DNA of 64,000 bases from assembly GCA_034440635.1 (NCBI GenBank), contig JAOTON010000897.1:3465001-3529000 (forward strand), written 5' to 3'. Of the stretch, positions 1 to 12,625 are shown one piece after another. The DNA comes from Lepas anatifera (Eukaryota; Arthropoda; Thecostraca; Lepadidae). How positions within the stretch are numbered: position 1 is the stretch's first letter; every line of letters starts with the position of its first letter. The notes beneath the pieces are model-generated. The model was given only the letters and a program-made list of their open reading frames with translations. It was not told the DNA's origin and did no database searches. The translations under genes and the position numbers were made by a program.

Positions 1-9
1 TAAACATGT

Positions 10-516
10 TAAAAAGATATATCCCAAATTATTCCGAAAGCAAAAATTTTACTTTTTCAATGTCACGATGACACTACTCTCATGGCTCTTGTGGAAGCCG
101 CGGAACTTAATCCGGATTCGACCAGGGCACACTCGTCACGTCAAAACCAGTGGACACAACAAATGAATTTTAATTCAATCCATAGCAAATAATTATTGGA
201 ATTTATTTAAATAAAAAACTAGTCTTTTTAAAAAAAAATTTAACCCAGTCATACCCTTCCCATCCGAACCATCCACCTAATTACCTTTTCTTTACCCCTA
301 CTTTAAACGGTCGTTGAAATATGAGACTTTATAGAGACATCTCTCAAATTATTCCGGCAGCAAATGTTTTTATCTCCCAATGCCAAGATTCCACTCCTCC
401 TCCCAAGGCTCTTGTAGGAGCCGCAGCACTTAATTTGCGTTCAACCAGAGCTCACTCGTCATTAACAATTATTGGTAATAGTACGGGCAAAACCAGAGGG
501 CATAAGAAATGAATTT
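10..516. repeat. degenerate direct duplication (about 10-172 and 322-516)
   Basis: Two diverged copies of one sequence lie about 310 bp apart. Both contain 'aaattattccg', then 'agcaaa', 'ggctcttgt', 'gccgc', 'acttaat' and 'cactcgtca' in the same order, and both end at 'aatgaattt'. The spacer (173-321) is AT-rich and shows nothing recognisable. Short open frames here have no recognisable domain, so I call no gene. Confidence 0.55.
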
Positions 517-616
517 TCGGCTCCAATATGCCTCAGCTTGCACATAGTGACAAATATCACAGCCTCTGCTGATTTCTCTGCTGTTAAGTACTTTGATGAG
601 TTGGCTGAATTGTCCT

Positions 617-1640
617 TTAACCCGTGCCCCACCGGGGGTCGGGCACCACCTTCGCCCCACCGGGGGGGCCATCGATGGCCCTCACTCTAACTCCGAAAAT
701 ATGGGGGTTAGCGAAAATCTGCAAAGTGCATTAGAAAGCTCGCGCAAATTCCGTAAGAAATTACCTCACATGTTTAAGCGCTCAGGTCAATGGTTTTACC
801 TCCAGAGGTCAAGAAAGGTCACGACAGGCTATTTTCACTCAAATATGCTATGCTTAAGAAAACTGAGCATAACTCGTATGCCATTAGAGCTATTGAGATC
901 TGGTTAAGTAAATTTGATAGTAAATTGCCAGACCTTTTCCGCAATGCGTAACGTTAAGACCTCCCGCGAGTAGTTTGACCTCCAGAGGTCACCTCGTGAC
1001 CTGATATGACCTGAGGTCACAAAAGGTCAGAAAGTGACCTTGCCGTATATCAAATGAAAGCCAGTGACAATACAAACACGATGGTGTTTGTTTCAGCGTT
1101 CTAGCTCTATTAGGTCAAAAGTTATTGTCAAATACTGTTTTTGACCCCTGGTGACCTTGGATGACCTTGGAAAAGTCAAAGGGCAAATATCACCCCTGGG
1201 ATCCGTGAAAGGCTGTCAAAAACGCTGTTCTGAGCAGTCTGAGTATTTGCAATCATTTTTGTGGCTTTTAGATCATGAGACAGCTTTTTCCCATGCTTTT
1301 CCAATGGGAGAGGTCACCTCGTTACCTGACCTTAGGTCACGAAATCGAAAAATGCCGGATATACACGTTGTAGAACTTGGAAGGGTCATGAAGTGTAGCA
1401 AGTTTCAAATCGATCGACTAAGAAATGTAGCTCTTATAGAGCTTCAAAGTTGAAGTGAGGTGACCTTGGTTGACCTCGCCTGGTGACCTGACCTTGGATG
1501 AACCGGGGTAAAAATTTTTAGAGATTGTGGGAAAATGATGAGGTGAGAGATCCCTCAACTGCGGTGCTGCGTTTCGTCGTTTTTCTGCTATCTCGAAAAA
1601 ACCTTAGGGGCATCGATGCCCCCCGTGGGGCAAGGGTTAA
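617..1640. mobile_element. TTAA-flanked non-autonomous DNA transposon, piggyBac-like, copy a
   Basis: TTAA at 617-620 is followed by CCCGTGCCCCACCGGGGG, and the other end reads CCCGTGGGGCAAGGG before TTAA at 1637-1640. Such TTAA duplications next to CCCT-type termini are the hallmark of piggyBac elements. The interior is non-coding and full of 'gacctgaggtca / aggtcacc' words, as in the copies at 12,626 and 20,966. The element is about 1.0 kb and encodes no transposase. This is the most diverged of the three copies; assignment rests on the termini and the shared interior vocabulary. Confidence 0.6.
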
Positions 1641-1994
1641 TCTATCACTTTCATCAGCTTTCGGTGATATTTTTCAACTCTTTTTCGGTTTTAGCTGAGT
1701 TTTCGTTCCCTTTCAAAGCTTGATTTGCATTTTTCTTGGACCAAATGTGCCCAAAAGTTGATATAAGATTTTAGGTTACGTTAAAAAGTGTCCTCTTTCT
1801 CCTGGGGTGCCCCTCAAAGTCAAAGTAGGTGTGTCCCCCATAGCCAAGCTCTGGCTGAGCTCCTGAAGGTGAAAATAAAGCAAAAACACCGATAGCGCTC
1901 CAAACAATGACTGTATTGTTCTGTAAATCTTAATAAATATGGCAACTCTACTCTACCCGTGCATGCCCATTATTTTTGCCCAAACGCCCTCTAT
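1641..1994. other. no gene recognised
   Basis: Mixed-composition sequence between two small DNA elements. I see no coding frame with a recognisable domain, no RNA gene and no repeat. Confidence 0.4.
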
Positions 1995-2303
1995 AGCCCT
2001 GTCCCAGCTGTCAGCACAGTTTTGTCAGCAGGACCTCTAACCTCTCCTCCAGAAAAGTAACATCAACGCCATAATCGCCTCTTGTTTGTGCTAAGCAAAG
2101 GAAAATTAAACCTTTATACCATTAAAAAATATTAGGCTGCCACTTCGTGCACTTACTATTTTTCATCAGCGCAAACAGCAGGCCATCAGCCCGTAAAACC
2201 TCTAGAACTAGTTCCTGGGAAGAGGCTACAGTCCTGTGACGTAGGTGCAACGCGGCCCGCTGATTGGTGCTGACAAAACTGTGCTGACAGCTGGAACAGG
2301 GCT
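1995..2303. mobile_element. 309-bp TIR element (MITE)
   Basis: The left end AGCCCTGTCCCAGCTGTCAG continues as CACAGTTTTGTCAGC. The right end is its inverse (GCTGACAAAACTGTG then CTGACAGCTGGAACAGGGCT). The TIRs are about 34 bp with one or two mismatches. TAT lies on both sides (1992-1994 and 2304-2306), a possible 3-bp duplication. There is no coding capacity. A related right end stands alone at 3778-3812. Confidence 0.65.
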
Positions 2304-2756
2304 TATGTTTTACCCGAACACACAGGGGCGGTAAGAATCAGTGCTGCAGTGATGAGCCCAGGCCGGCACTTATGGACTAAGAATGACACAAATTAGGATG
2401 GAAGTGATAAGCTGAGGGCGACAGTGATTGATCGGGGTGGCAAGAAACAGGGCAAAGTCATAAATCGAGGGCGGCAGTGATGAGCCAGAGACAATATCTA
2501 TGAACTAGGAGCGGCGGGAATCAGAGTGGAAGTGAGAAGGCAAGGGCAGCAGTGAAGACTCGGGGGCGGCAGTTATGGACTAGGGGCGGCACGAATCAGG
2601 GCTGAAGTCATAATTTGGGGAGGGGGTGACATTGATTAGTCGGGGGCGACACGAATCAAGGCAAAAGGGATAAACCGAGGACGGGAATGGTGAGCCGTAG
2701 GTAGTAGTTATAAACTACGGGTGGCACGAATCCGTGCGGAAGAGATAAGCTGGGGC

Positions 2757-3191
2757 AGGGACGGTGGATTTCGGGGGGCAGGGTGTGTAGTTGCACACCC
2801 TGAAAAATAAGGGTGTGCAAAAGTATATTTTTGCACACCCGGTTTTGGCTTAGTCCAGGGAAGTGCCCCGGATTTGGGCGGCACCCTCGGCTGGCCAAGA
2901 AAAAATCAGGCCCAAAACACCACCTACCTGAAGAGCTAGGACCTTCTATGCGAAATAAAAACAGTTTCACATATAACTGTTGCCCCCTGCCATCAAAGCC
3001 GTCTCATGGAGAGCAAATCGAGCCATCCACTCAACGCAGGGAAATGATGTCGGCGGTCCCCACTCCCCTGATTGGGTGCCCCAAGGGAGCCAAAGGGGCC
3101 CCGCTGGGGATGGGGGCGCCTCTCCCCCTGGGAAATAAGCCCCTCCCGAAAATCTTGCACACCCGCCCGAAAATGGAATCCGCCGTTCCTG
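2757..3191. mobile_element. TIR element of the GGACGGCGGATTCC family, copy A (complete)
   Basis: The left terminus is CAGGGACGGTGGATTTC; the right terminus is GGAATCCGCCGTTCCTG, its inverse with two mismatches. Just inside the left end is a hairpin-forming 'ttgcacaccctgaaaa...agggtgtgcaaaa', and just inside the right end is 'aaaatcttgcacacccg'. The middle contains 'ctacctgaagagctaggacc' and 'aaacagtttcacatata', which recur in the modules at 14,351, 14,876 and 15,437. About 435 bp with no coding capacity. It is embedded in the minisatellite. I could not identify a target duplication. Confidence 0.6.
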
Positions 3192-3569
3192 AATTGGGGG
3201 CGGCTGTCATGAGCCCAGGGCGGCACGAATTAGAGCGGAAGTGATAACTCGGTGGCGGCATGCATTAGCCGAGGCGGTAGTGGTGAGCTAGGGGCGACAT
3301 GAAACAGGATGGCAGTGATAAACCGAGGATAGCACTGGTGAGCCACTGGCAGCAGTGATGGGCCAGCTGCTGTTTGAATGAGGATGGCGGTGATAAGTCA
3401 GGGCTGGCATGAATCAGAGTGGCAGTGATAGATAGGAGGCGGCAGTGATGCATCATGGCGGCATAAATCAGGGTGGTAGTGATGAAGCGGGGGCGGCATA
3501 AATCACAGTGGTAAGATGGAGGCGGCATGAATCAGGGCAGCAATGCTGAGCCGGGGAGGGCGACACATG

Positions 3570-3640
3570 TACTGGGGGTGCTCAAATTATGATTTGGTGT
3601 GCTCTCACACCCCAAAGAGATAGAAAATTTCACCTCTGGT
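3570..3640. repeat. array tail module, copy 1
   Basis: 'gggggtgctcaaattatga' followed by 'caccccaaagagatagaaaa'. The same order of words closes the larger array at 6,174-6,265, so the module appears to mark the end of an array-bearing unit that is present twice. Confidence 0.5.
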
Positions 3641-3777
3641 TGGCACTAAAACAGTAAAAGTACGGCAGTAGCAGTCTTTTATTTACTCGGTTCGGGGAAT
3701 TCCTCCAGTAGGCAAGCAGATAACGATTAGACGATAGTGGGCTGCTGTTTGCTTTCTGGAAGGGTGATAGAGATTCT

Positions 3778-3812
3778 TGCTGACAAAACGGTGCTGACAG
3801 CAGGGCCTAACC
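3778..3812. mobile_element. solo TIR related to the 1995-2303 element
   Basis: 'gctgacaaaacggtgctgac' followed by 'agcagggc' matches the right terminus of the MITE at 1995-2303 apart from one substitution and a short deletion. No matching left end is visible nearby, so this is a truncated or rearranged relative. Confidence 0.5.
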
Positions 3813-4204
3813 TTGACCGGTTTTGGGGGTCATGGCCGGATTGGTCTCCTCGACAGTGATAAACCAGGGGCGGCAGTGATCAGCCGGGGGCGGCGTTGAG
3901 GATTCGGGGGAGGAAGCCTTTAACCAGGGGCGGCTCATATATGGGTTAATTATTAAACGAGGACAGCATTAATTAGCCAGGTGCGGTGTGAAGCAGGACA
4001 GCAATGATCAATCAGGGCGGCAGTGATGAACCAGGGAAAACAGTAATCAGCCAGGGGGCGGCAGTGATGAACCAGGGGCGGCAGCAATGAGTCGGGGATA
4101 TTCGCATTTGGGTCAAAATGTGCCGGGGACAGCATCGATGAGCCAGAGGCGGCAGTGATGAACCAGGGACGGCAGTGATCAGCCGGGAGACGGTCCATCA
4201 TCAT

Positions 4205-4560
4205 ATTTGGGGTTTTAGGGCGCGCCGACATCTAGGTCATACGGCGCCCATAACACTAAATGAAATACGTTAATAGGGCATTTCCGCACGGGTTTCAATA
4301 AGTCAAGTCGTGAAAATTGTATCAGAAGATTATATAAAGTAAATAAATAAAACCGAAATACAAATACTGAAAAATGACATAGACAATGTCACACGACATA
4401 CTAAGGTCAGCGATGAGGTAACATGAAACTCGACGCTATGTAAAACCTGAAAGATTACTAGGCTGAATATATGACATTAAAATTAACGCTCATCAGAAAT
4501 GACATGATACTAGTAATATCCATAAAACGATGCTCCCCCAGAACGTTCACAGCACAGATA
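4205..4560. other. unique spacer inside the minisatellite
   Basis: About 350 bp of AT-rich, non-repetitive sequence interrupting the array. No reading frame with a recognisable domain and no RNA gene was seen. Confidence 0.4.
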
Positions 4561-6173
4561 TCCCTAGGATGCTCACTGCCCCGGGAGACGTCAGTGATGG
4601 ACCAGGGGCGGCAGTTATCAGCCAGGAGGCCGCAAGTTATCAGTCAGGGGGTGGCAGTGATCAGCCAGGGGTGGCAGTTATCAGTCAAGGGGCGGCAGTC
4701 ATCAGCCACGGGCGGCAGTTATCAGTCAAGGGCGGCAGTCATCAGCCAGGGGCGGCAGTTACCAGTCAGGGGCGGCAGTGATCCGCAAGGGGCGGCAATC
4801 AGCCATGGGCGGCAGCTATCCGATAGGGAGAGGCAGTTATCGGTCAGGTGGCAGCAGTGATCGACCAGGGGGCGGCAGTGATGAGCTAGGGGCTGCAGTT
4901 ATCAGCCAGGGGTGTCAGTTATCTATCCGCCAGGGGCGGCATTGATCAGCCCGGGGCGGCAGTTAGCAGCCAGGGGGCGGCAGTTATCCGCCAAGGGGCG
5001 GCAGTTATCAGTCAGGAGGCGGCAGAGATCAGCCAGCAGGTGGCAGTGATCAGCCAGGGGCGGCAGTGATCAGCCAGGGGTGGCAGTGATCAGTCAGGGG
5101 TGGCAGTGATCAGCCAGGGGTGACAGTTATCAGTCAGGGGCGGCAGTTATCAGTCAGGGGCGCAAGTTATCAGCCAGGGGGCGGAAGTTAATGAAGCAGG
5201 GGCGGCAGTTATCAGTCAGGGGCGGCAGTGATCAGCCAGGGGCGGCATTTATCGGCCAAGAGGCGGCAGTTATCGGTCAGGGGCGGCAGTGATCCACCAG
5301 GGGGCGGCAGTGTGATCAGCCGGGGGCCGCAGTTATCAGTCAGGGGGTGTCAGTTATCTATCCGCCAGGGGCGGCATTGATCAGCCCGGGCGGCAGTTAG
5401 CAGCCAGGGGGCGGCAGTTTTCAGTCAGGGGCGGCAGTGATCAGCCAGCGGACGGCAGGGATCAGCCAGGGGCGGCAGTGATCAGCCAGGGGCGGAAGTT
5501 ATCAGCTAGGGGGCGGCAGTTATCAACCAGGGGGCGACAGTTATCAACCAGGGGGCGACAGTTATCAGTCAGGTGGCGTCAGTTATCAGCCAGGGGGCGG
5601 AACTTAATGAACCAGGGACGACAGTGATCAGCCAGGGGCGGCGAGAATCAGGGCGGCTGTGACGAACCACAGGCGACTGTGATCAGTCAGGGGCGACAGC
5701 GATCAGTCAGGGGCGGCAGTGATCAGCCGGGGGCGGCAGGGATGATTCGGGAGGCGACAGTGACTAACCAGGAGTGGCGCGTATATGGGAGGATAAATAA
5801 ACCGGGAATAGCGTTGATAAGCCAGAAGCAGCATGGATCAAGGCGGGAGTGTAAACCAGGGGTGTCAGTGATCAGCCAGCTGATCAGTGATGAACCAAAG
5901 GCGGCAGTAATCATCCGGGGGGGCGGCAGTGATTAACTGTTGGCGGCAGTGATCAGGCGTCAGAAATCAGCGATGTGATGTGGCGTCACAAATCAAGGGG
6001 AAAGTGATAGGCCAGGCGGCATTGATGAGCTAGTGATTGAACCAATCAGGGTGGAAGTAATGAACCAGGGACGAGAAAAATTTTCCAGGGGCGGCACGAA
6101 TCAGGGCGGCAGTGATGTGATAGGGTGACACTGTTCAGGGCAGCAGTGATAAGCCAAGGGCGGCACATGTATT

Positions 6174-6265
6174 GGGGGTGCTCAGTACATGATTGGGGGT
6201 GCTCAAATTAGGACTGGGGGTGCTCGGGCACCCTCAAAGATATAGAAAATTACACCCCTAATTTC
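6174..6265. repeat. array tail module, copy 2
   Basis: 'attgggggtgctca' occurs twice and 'ctgggggtgctcgggcaccc' once, followed by 'tcaaagatatagaaaatta' and 'cacccct'. It is homologous to 3,570-3,640 and ends the 20-bp array. Confidence 0.5.
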
Positions 6266-6269
6266 AGGG

Positions 6270-9195
6270 GTACCTGACACTGCTTTACGGTGTATTTCTT
6301 GCGAAGTACTCTAAATCAGGGTGTCAATACATATGTATTGATGCCATCTTATGGTGTTAGTGTAGATTGACTCCTCACTTGTGGCCCGTATCTTAGCGTC
6401 CTTTTTCTTGCGACCCCTTTCTCCACCCAGGCGGTCGTAAAAAGTAATGGTGGATGAGCATTTCTGTATTTATATTAGTTCACGAGTGAAACACATAATC
6501 ACCGAACATGTTCTCAACCACGGCACGCATTCCATCAGCAATAATTTTACACATGGATGCCGAAATGCTACACCCATATCAAAGTTTTCTGAGTTATTAT
6601 GCAGCCGCCACATTCGGATATAAACACGTGGGCTCTGTGTTGGAAAAGCCTTTGCATTATCATGATACACACGTAGTGACAAAATGCACAGCGCTCTTAC
6701 TAGCTTCTACATCATTTTCGGCACTATCGGGTCGAGAGACCACGGGGTCGAGAGAACACACCAAAGTCTCTCGAACTCGTGACTCAAAACACTTCCACAC
6801 GTAGTCGCAGAATCCTCTGATGCCTTTTCAACACCTGCGATAGGAGGTACTCACAATGTTGAGTGAAATATCTTGCTCATAATTTGGAAAATGTTTTGCA
6901 GAGACAGCACGTTCAGGCTGTTTACACAGATATGTAAGAAAAAACTTCGTGCTGATGTTCAACGTTTAATATTACAAACATGATCAGTTTACACCCTGAA
7001 AAGAATGGAATTGGTTAGATCAAATTTTGAAAATGCATCGTAAATGTTCCATGTGGGGCTCGTATGGCACATGGTACATAGTGACACAGGGTTTGAAGAG
7101 AAATGGAGGTCAAATGCACCGTAAAGGGACACAAGACGTGAATAATTACAGGGAACAGAAGATGTGAGTTTTCGACGTATGACTGCAATCAAAACCGATA
7201 GCCGATTGATACAGCCTTCACACGCGCATTGACTAGGATCTGAGCCACCTTTACTTTGACGGGGGCGTGTACCCGCCCCCTGAAATCTCGAGAATTATGT
7301 TAGATAGATACAATGTGTTGGATAACCCCTCCAGGTCTTTATCTAAAGCATCTCAATCATTTTAGTCAGGTCAAATGTAAGGTTACTAGAGGTCAAGGCA
7401 TGTCACCATAAGGATAACATGGAAATGTAGGTGTTTCGTCATTTAATCTGAACCAGTAGAGATATAGCAAACAGATATAAAGAGTATCCACCAAATACGC
7501 AGACTTGTAAGATATGCTCGATGATATTTCTTAAATTGAAGGTACACAAGTGTGCAATGTGCATCCTCCAATGCATCATTCCATCAATCCTATAATGCCT
7601 TGCATACAATTATATCTTCACTTACCTTACCCTGCTCCCATTGCTTCTGCACACAGAATGAGGCGGGTTTGCGCAGTTTTCCAGCAACAAAAACGGAAAT
7701 AGCACGTGCTGTGACGTCACAGAAGAGTCAGACTCCCCAGTGAGTGGCAAAATTATCTACAAAAGTGTCGTGACCATTCGCAAGCTAAGTGCAGAGAGTC
7801 AGACGCCTTCCTGGAAGAGTCTGACACTCTTCATACACCCTACGAAAGGAGTCGGACACCTTTCTTGAAAGAGTCAGACACCCTACCGACACCTCACGAA
7901 GAGAGTCAAATTCCTGATTTGGTGATCGGGATACCTCCATTAAAATTCCTGACACACTTAATGTTGTAGTAATTCCCCATGTGTGTATTGTTTTGACGCC
8001 AGAAAGTGGTGTTAGAAATGGTGTTCAAAATGAGGAGTCACGTGACTTTTAGAAATGACACCGGTTGGAGGTTATTGGCGCCAAATAATGGGATCTTGTA
8101 CCAAAAAATAGCCATCAGTCCACCAAAAAAGGGTGTCACATTCGCTATATTTTAGGGTCACCTTAGAGCTGGGTGTCATTTTTCTTTCAGTGTGATCTGG
8201 GTTTTCTCAGCGTTTCTTTGGCTCCTTAAATTGTTATTGGTCCCATGAGTTTATGTTGAGATCTTTAAATTGATCAGGACCCATTTAGTTGGCCTAGGGC
8301 CCCGTGAGACGGTATTGTACAGCAAGCTCTTGGTTGGTTTTGTGGCGCTCTAGCTGGTGTAAGGCGGCGTGGGAGAATAAACTGGGTCTCTGTAACCAGT
8401 CAGGGCTGGCACGCACCTTGTATCTGTATAAGTTGTGTGCTTTCGAGAAATGTGCGCATAATTATTCAGTGTTATGGTACCAGTACTTGGGACAGCGTGA
8501 TGCCCCCCCCTGCGTGAAAAGTGAAGGGAATAAACATATTCCGCCCCCTACTCTCAAAAGTGGGGGACACTCCCCCCCAGCTGCAGAACTCTTGCCTTTT
8601 TTACAAGTTGGAGAGAGGAACAAATCCCCCACTTTTGACTACCGTGCTCACTTTCTATGAAAACTACACTGTAAAAAAGTTAACAATTTTTAGATTTCTT
8701 TACACACATCAACTTTTACACCTTTTTCAAACGGAGGTTGACATCCTTTATTCATGTGCTAAACCACCCCTCTAAAACAGCAGTTGGATTTAAGAACGCG
8801 AATTTAACATGTAATACAGTACGATTGATTCGGTCATTGAGTAATATTATCTATTTTGCGTAACTGTACATACACACCTAATTTTTCTTCTTTAAATGTG
8901 CTAGTTGTAATTCTACTCGGTTGAGTGAAGCACTGAGTTATCTTACATCGTGCATGACACAGCAATTGGTGTCATTTCACTCTCGAAAGCGTACGCGGTG
9001 TAATTTTACATTTTCAAATCGTCTCATCTTACACTGATTTCCAGGACGATAACGCATGGGGAATCGCAAAAACGTGTACTAGTACTCAGTAAAACAGTGT
9101 AGTTGTATCCGCTGCACTCCCCCACGGTGCCATTTTCGTGTGAGAATCGAGTAACCAGCACACGCAGGGATTATTTTACACTTTCGCACGATGGG
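6270..9195. other. no gene recognised; minor repeats only
   Basis: I found no coding frame with a recognisable domain. Two weak structures are visible. Around 7,230-7,500, words such as 'aggtcaaggcatgtcacca' resemble 12,280-12,340, suggesting an old relative of the GGTCA-rich elements. At 7,795-7,915 the motif 'gagtcagaca' recurs about six times. The rest, including short open frames up to about 118 codons, gives no support for a gene. Confidence 0.35.
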
Positions 9196-9210
9196 CATAA
9201 ATCCTAAAGA

Positions 9211-9240
9211 TGTACAGTCAGTTGCGAAAGTATCGTTCCG
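9211..9240 (-). repeat. 30-bp dispersed motif shared with 58,308-58,337
   Basis: On the minus strand this reads 'cggaacgatactttcgcaac' and then 't' followed by 'gactgtaca'. The plus strand at 58,308 carries the same run with two or three substitutions. Both lie in sequence rich in 'ttacact' words. It is probably a surviving core of a dispersed short element. Confidence 0.45.
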
Positions 9241-9244
9241 CTGC

Positions 9245-12200
9245 CGACCCACTAGTTTAGAAGTCACTGTACGCTGTAGCGCTGAGCCGGGCGAGTGAGC
9301 GGGCATTGGGTGGGGACAGCTAAGGAGAGGTGGAACGCATGGCTCACACATGTTGTTTGGTCAAGTTGAGGTCAGTTATACATGGGTGCTACAACTGCAG
9401 ATTCGAACTAAAATGGACGAAATGTTCGCATCACATGCCACCTGACGGGGTTTCTTTATGCCTCTCTTGAGCTCTATAGAATTGAGATATTGCCAGGCGT
9501 GCACCAAGGATTTTCGTTTGGGGGCCCGGCTGACGAAGGGGGGCTGATGGGAGGTGGCATGTTTGACAGGGCGTGACAGGCTACTGCAGGGGAAAAATTG
9601 GCCAGAGAGGGTACTTGTCAGGTAAAAAGCAATACATATTTGTCGTATGGTGTAAAACGCAAGTGAAGGGGTCATAAGCGTCGCCACCGCGCAAAAAAGT
9701 GGGGGGGGGGCAGCCAAACTCCAACCTGATGCTGACAAAAAGCTTTCCACGTCAGGACATAAAACTATCTGAATTTGGGCTCCTCGCTGCCTTCCGCAGC
9801 GGCTGGTTATAAGCATGTGCTGTTGTCTCCCATTTTGATTGAGATCAGGAAATTTTTGGCCAAAAAGTCGGGGTCAGGCCCCCTGGCCCCCTTTTCCAAC
9901 GCTTATGGAAGGTGGTACAATTATTATAAACCTGGCCTGTGGTTGAATCACATATTGGGTGAATGATTCACCGGAGGGGCGACACACTGTGAGCAGGGGC
10001 GGTAAGGTGAAAGGAGAACTGGAACTAAAAGCCAGATCAAGCCTCATTTCTGCTCTTGATGGGTGCCTGCAGCGGTCAGTTATTACCAGAACCCACGTCG
10101 AGTGCCACGCCAGACATGGCCGAGGGCCGGCACTTTGGAGTCAAAGCGTTTGGGGGAAGGGGGCCCGGGCCCGCTGGCCCTCTCCTTGGGTGCGCTACTG
10201 GGTATTGCAGAGTGTGGCGGATTGAGGGGGTTAATCAAGGGTGACATTGACCTATCCCATTTCCACGGTTTTCTCTTATTTTCTTTGCAGACTTTTTTAC
10301 GATTCTTAGGTCTGTTGTCCCCCAGACCACCAGTTCAAACTCGCAGGTAATTGTAAATTTATTTGGATCAAAATCTCCCAACATTCCTGATTTTTTTCCA
10401 GTTCGGGGATCAAGCTCGAAACAGATATTTAGGGAAAATTGATGCTACCTTGGTATATTAAATAAACTCTATACGAATTCAGACCTAAATATGTATATGC
10501 GTAATTACCGAAAGAAAGGCATCATCATCAAAAGCATCATTTAAGATGCCTACTTTAAGTGGACATCACTGTCAAAGTTTGTCCATGGCATATAGGGGGG
10601 GGCATTCCATGACAGATCGACAAGTCGATAACACCCTCATATCTCAGATTTCGGTGTATGTTTTTGTGAGGGGGGCTATTGATGAAGCTGATGACCATTT
10701 TTCTATTCATTTTGCTCCCTGACTAGCCTGAAGCATTTTGATCATATTCACGTACATGTCTTTTTAAAGACGAAATTTTACCTGTATGATTCTAAAAATA
10801 TCATGAAGACTTGATCTAGGTCTCTTAAGGATGAATTACGAATTTTGGCTCATGAGAAATATAATTCAAAAAATAAAATTTTGAATGCATTATACATTCT
10901 TGATTTTTTTTCAAAATCTATGAAACATTGATTTCCTATGCATTATTTTAAACTTTTTGAGGCTCATATTACTCTTTATACTTTTCTCTATAAGATTCAG
11001 CAATACAAAGAATGGAGTCTTTAACCAATCGCGAGTTCTGAGTTCTCAAATGTCCCGATCCCCACTTTTGTGAGGTTAGTGCGCCAGCGCGGCCCGCCGT
11101 CGCTGCGACTATCAAACGTCTCTGGTCACGAAAAATACCTTCTTTTCCACTAATCCCACCATTGACACTTGTGTCAATGATGGGATTCGTGGGGCATGAG
11201 GGTAAGGATGTATTTAAAACAATAAATTGTAATTAATGTCCCATTTCTTAACACCCGCACTGGAGAGGGGTCTGACACGCGCACTGGTGGGCCCCCTGAG
11301 CTCTTGCTATTGGGAGCTATTGAAATCTGAGGGAGCTATTGAAATCTATACTATGACCGATTTCGTTTGACCTAGGTAAGTACCGTCAAGTTCAAACGAG
11401 GTCATAAGGGTCATGTATGAGCCGTGCTGGGGATTTTTCTGGAAATGCTGTGATTAAGCGCAAAAATGCACTAAAAACGGACCAAGGTCATAATGAGAAC
11501 GTTCCAAAAATGTAAACTTAATTTTTGGGGTTAAGTCATTCAAGTTCATTGACCTATAACGTCACAATATTACATATTCCCTATAATTACACCATGACTA
11601 GCACCATAGCAACCGTTGGACGGGAAATGAGGATTGACCTTTACCCATGACATTTTACTTTGACCTGTGCCTTGACCTTTACATTGAGTTATCTTAACTT
11701 TGACGTCGTAGCCTGGTATACGTCATACTGGGTAACGCCATGCGATCGGAAGCACCGGACCAATGACTTTGAGAATGCTGGTATGGCGTTGAACTGTGGG
11801 CTTGATTTTCATGTTGGGTGAACTTGACTTATAACCTCATTTTAAAAACCGCTATAACTTTGCCAGTCGGTCTTTGATGCACGCGAACTGGTACAACCGC
11901 GCGATTGCAGCGATCTCAAAATAAAGGGTTTACCTTTGAAAGTCTATAATTACAAAATTGTGGCCGATTTTCAAGATAATTTGACCAATCGACGTGCCAT
12001 TGGATATTCCCAAAGTAGCTATTTAGCATTTTTGGCCACGAGGGGTTCTCCGGCCACCTTGAAAAAATTAGGTGAGGGCTTCCGAGGCTCCCCTCTAGTG
12101 TGCTTGTTATCACGCGCTGGTATGAGGTCCCAGGCCACCTTTACTAGCATGGGGGGTACTCATCTCCCTACGATCTCAGCAACCCTGCTTGGAAGGGAAA

Positions 12201-12625
12201 AGGAAAGCAGTGTTCCATTGCTTGTCTCGATCTCTACCAAAAATGCTTATACAACTTTTCGGTCAGGTCATTTTTGTGGTCTCGGAGGCCAAGGTATGTT
12301 TCCATAAGAATACAACGGAAACTTAAATCCTGCATCGTAATGGCTAACAAACTAAAATAAGAGTAAAGTTATTTCCATCGTTGAAATGTATGTGCAGAAA
12401 CAAAAACTACTCAAATTAGCTACTGAGCCTAGAAAATGCTTCGATAAGGCACTCACGAGAGAAGGAACATTGAAGATTCACAAGTTCGTGCTGGTTAATT
12501 CGAAGACCATTATTGTGCATGAGCTCTCGAACGACGAGGGACAGAAGGTTCAAGTTTCACATTTAATATGTGAACTTCAATTGCGCCACGGGATGGAGTC
12601 ATTCTTCCGATCCGTTGGTCAGATC
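9245..12625. other. no gene recognised; repeat debris
   Basis: This stretch holds G/C-run patches at about 9,500-9,720, 9,870-9,920 and 10,140-10,180, typical of transposon termini. One of them ('ggccccctggcccccttttc' then 'caacgcttatgg') resembles the CAGGGGCGTAGGAA family in reverse. A small tandem duplication of 'gggagctattgaaatct' sits at about 11,313-11,350. 11,350-12,320 carries scattered 'gacctt / aggtca' words like the interiors of the TTAA elements. No credible coding sequence. Confidence 0.35.

Larger units (their letters stand above)
2320..6170. repeat. minisatellite, about 20 bp, consensus ggcggcagtgatcagccagg
   Basis: The unit alternates 'cagtgatcagccag' and 'cagttatcagtcag' joined by 'gggcggc'. 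It is loose at 2,320-2,750 and 3,200-4,200, and densest and most regular at 4,590-5,940. The array is interrupted by a TIR element (2757-3191), a tail module (3575-3640), a solo TIR (3778-3812) and a unique spacer (4205-4560). Long open frames across it arise because the unit rarely generates stops; they encode only low-complexity repeats and are not genes. Confidence 0.85.

Noticed and set aside
4590..5940. Regular short repeats resembling a CRISPR array
   Set aside because: Units are contiguous ~20-bp minisatellite copies without unique spacers, in an intron-bearing eukaryotic sequence with no cas genes.
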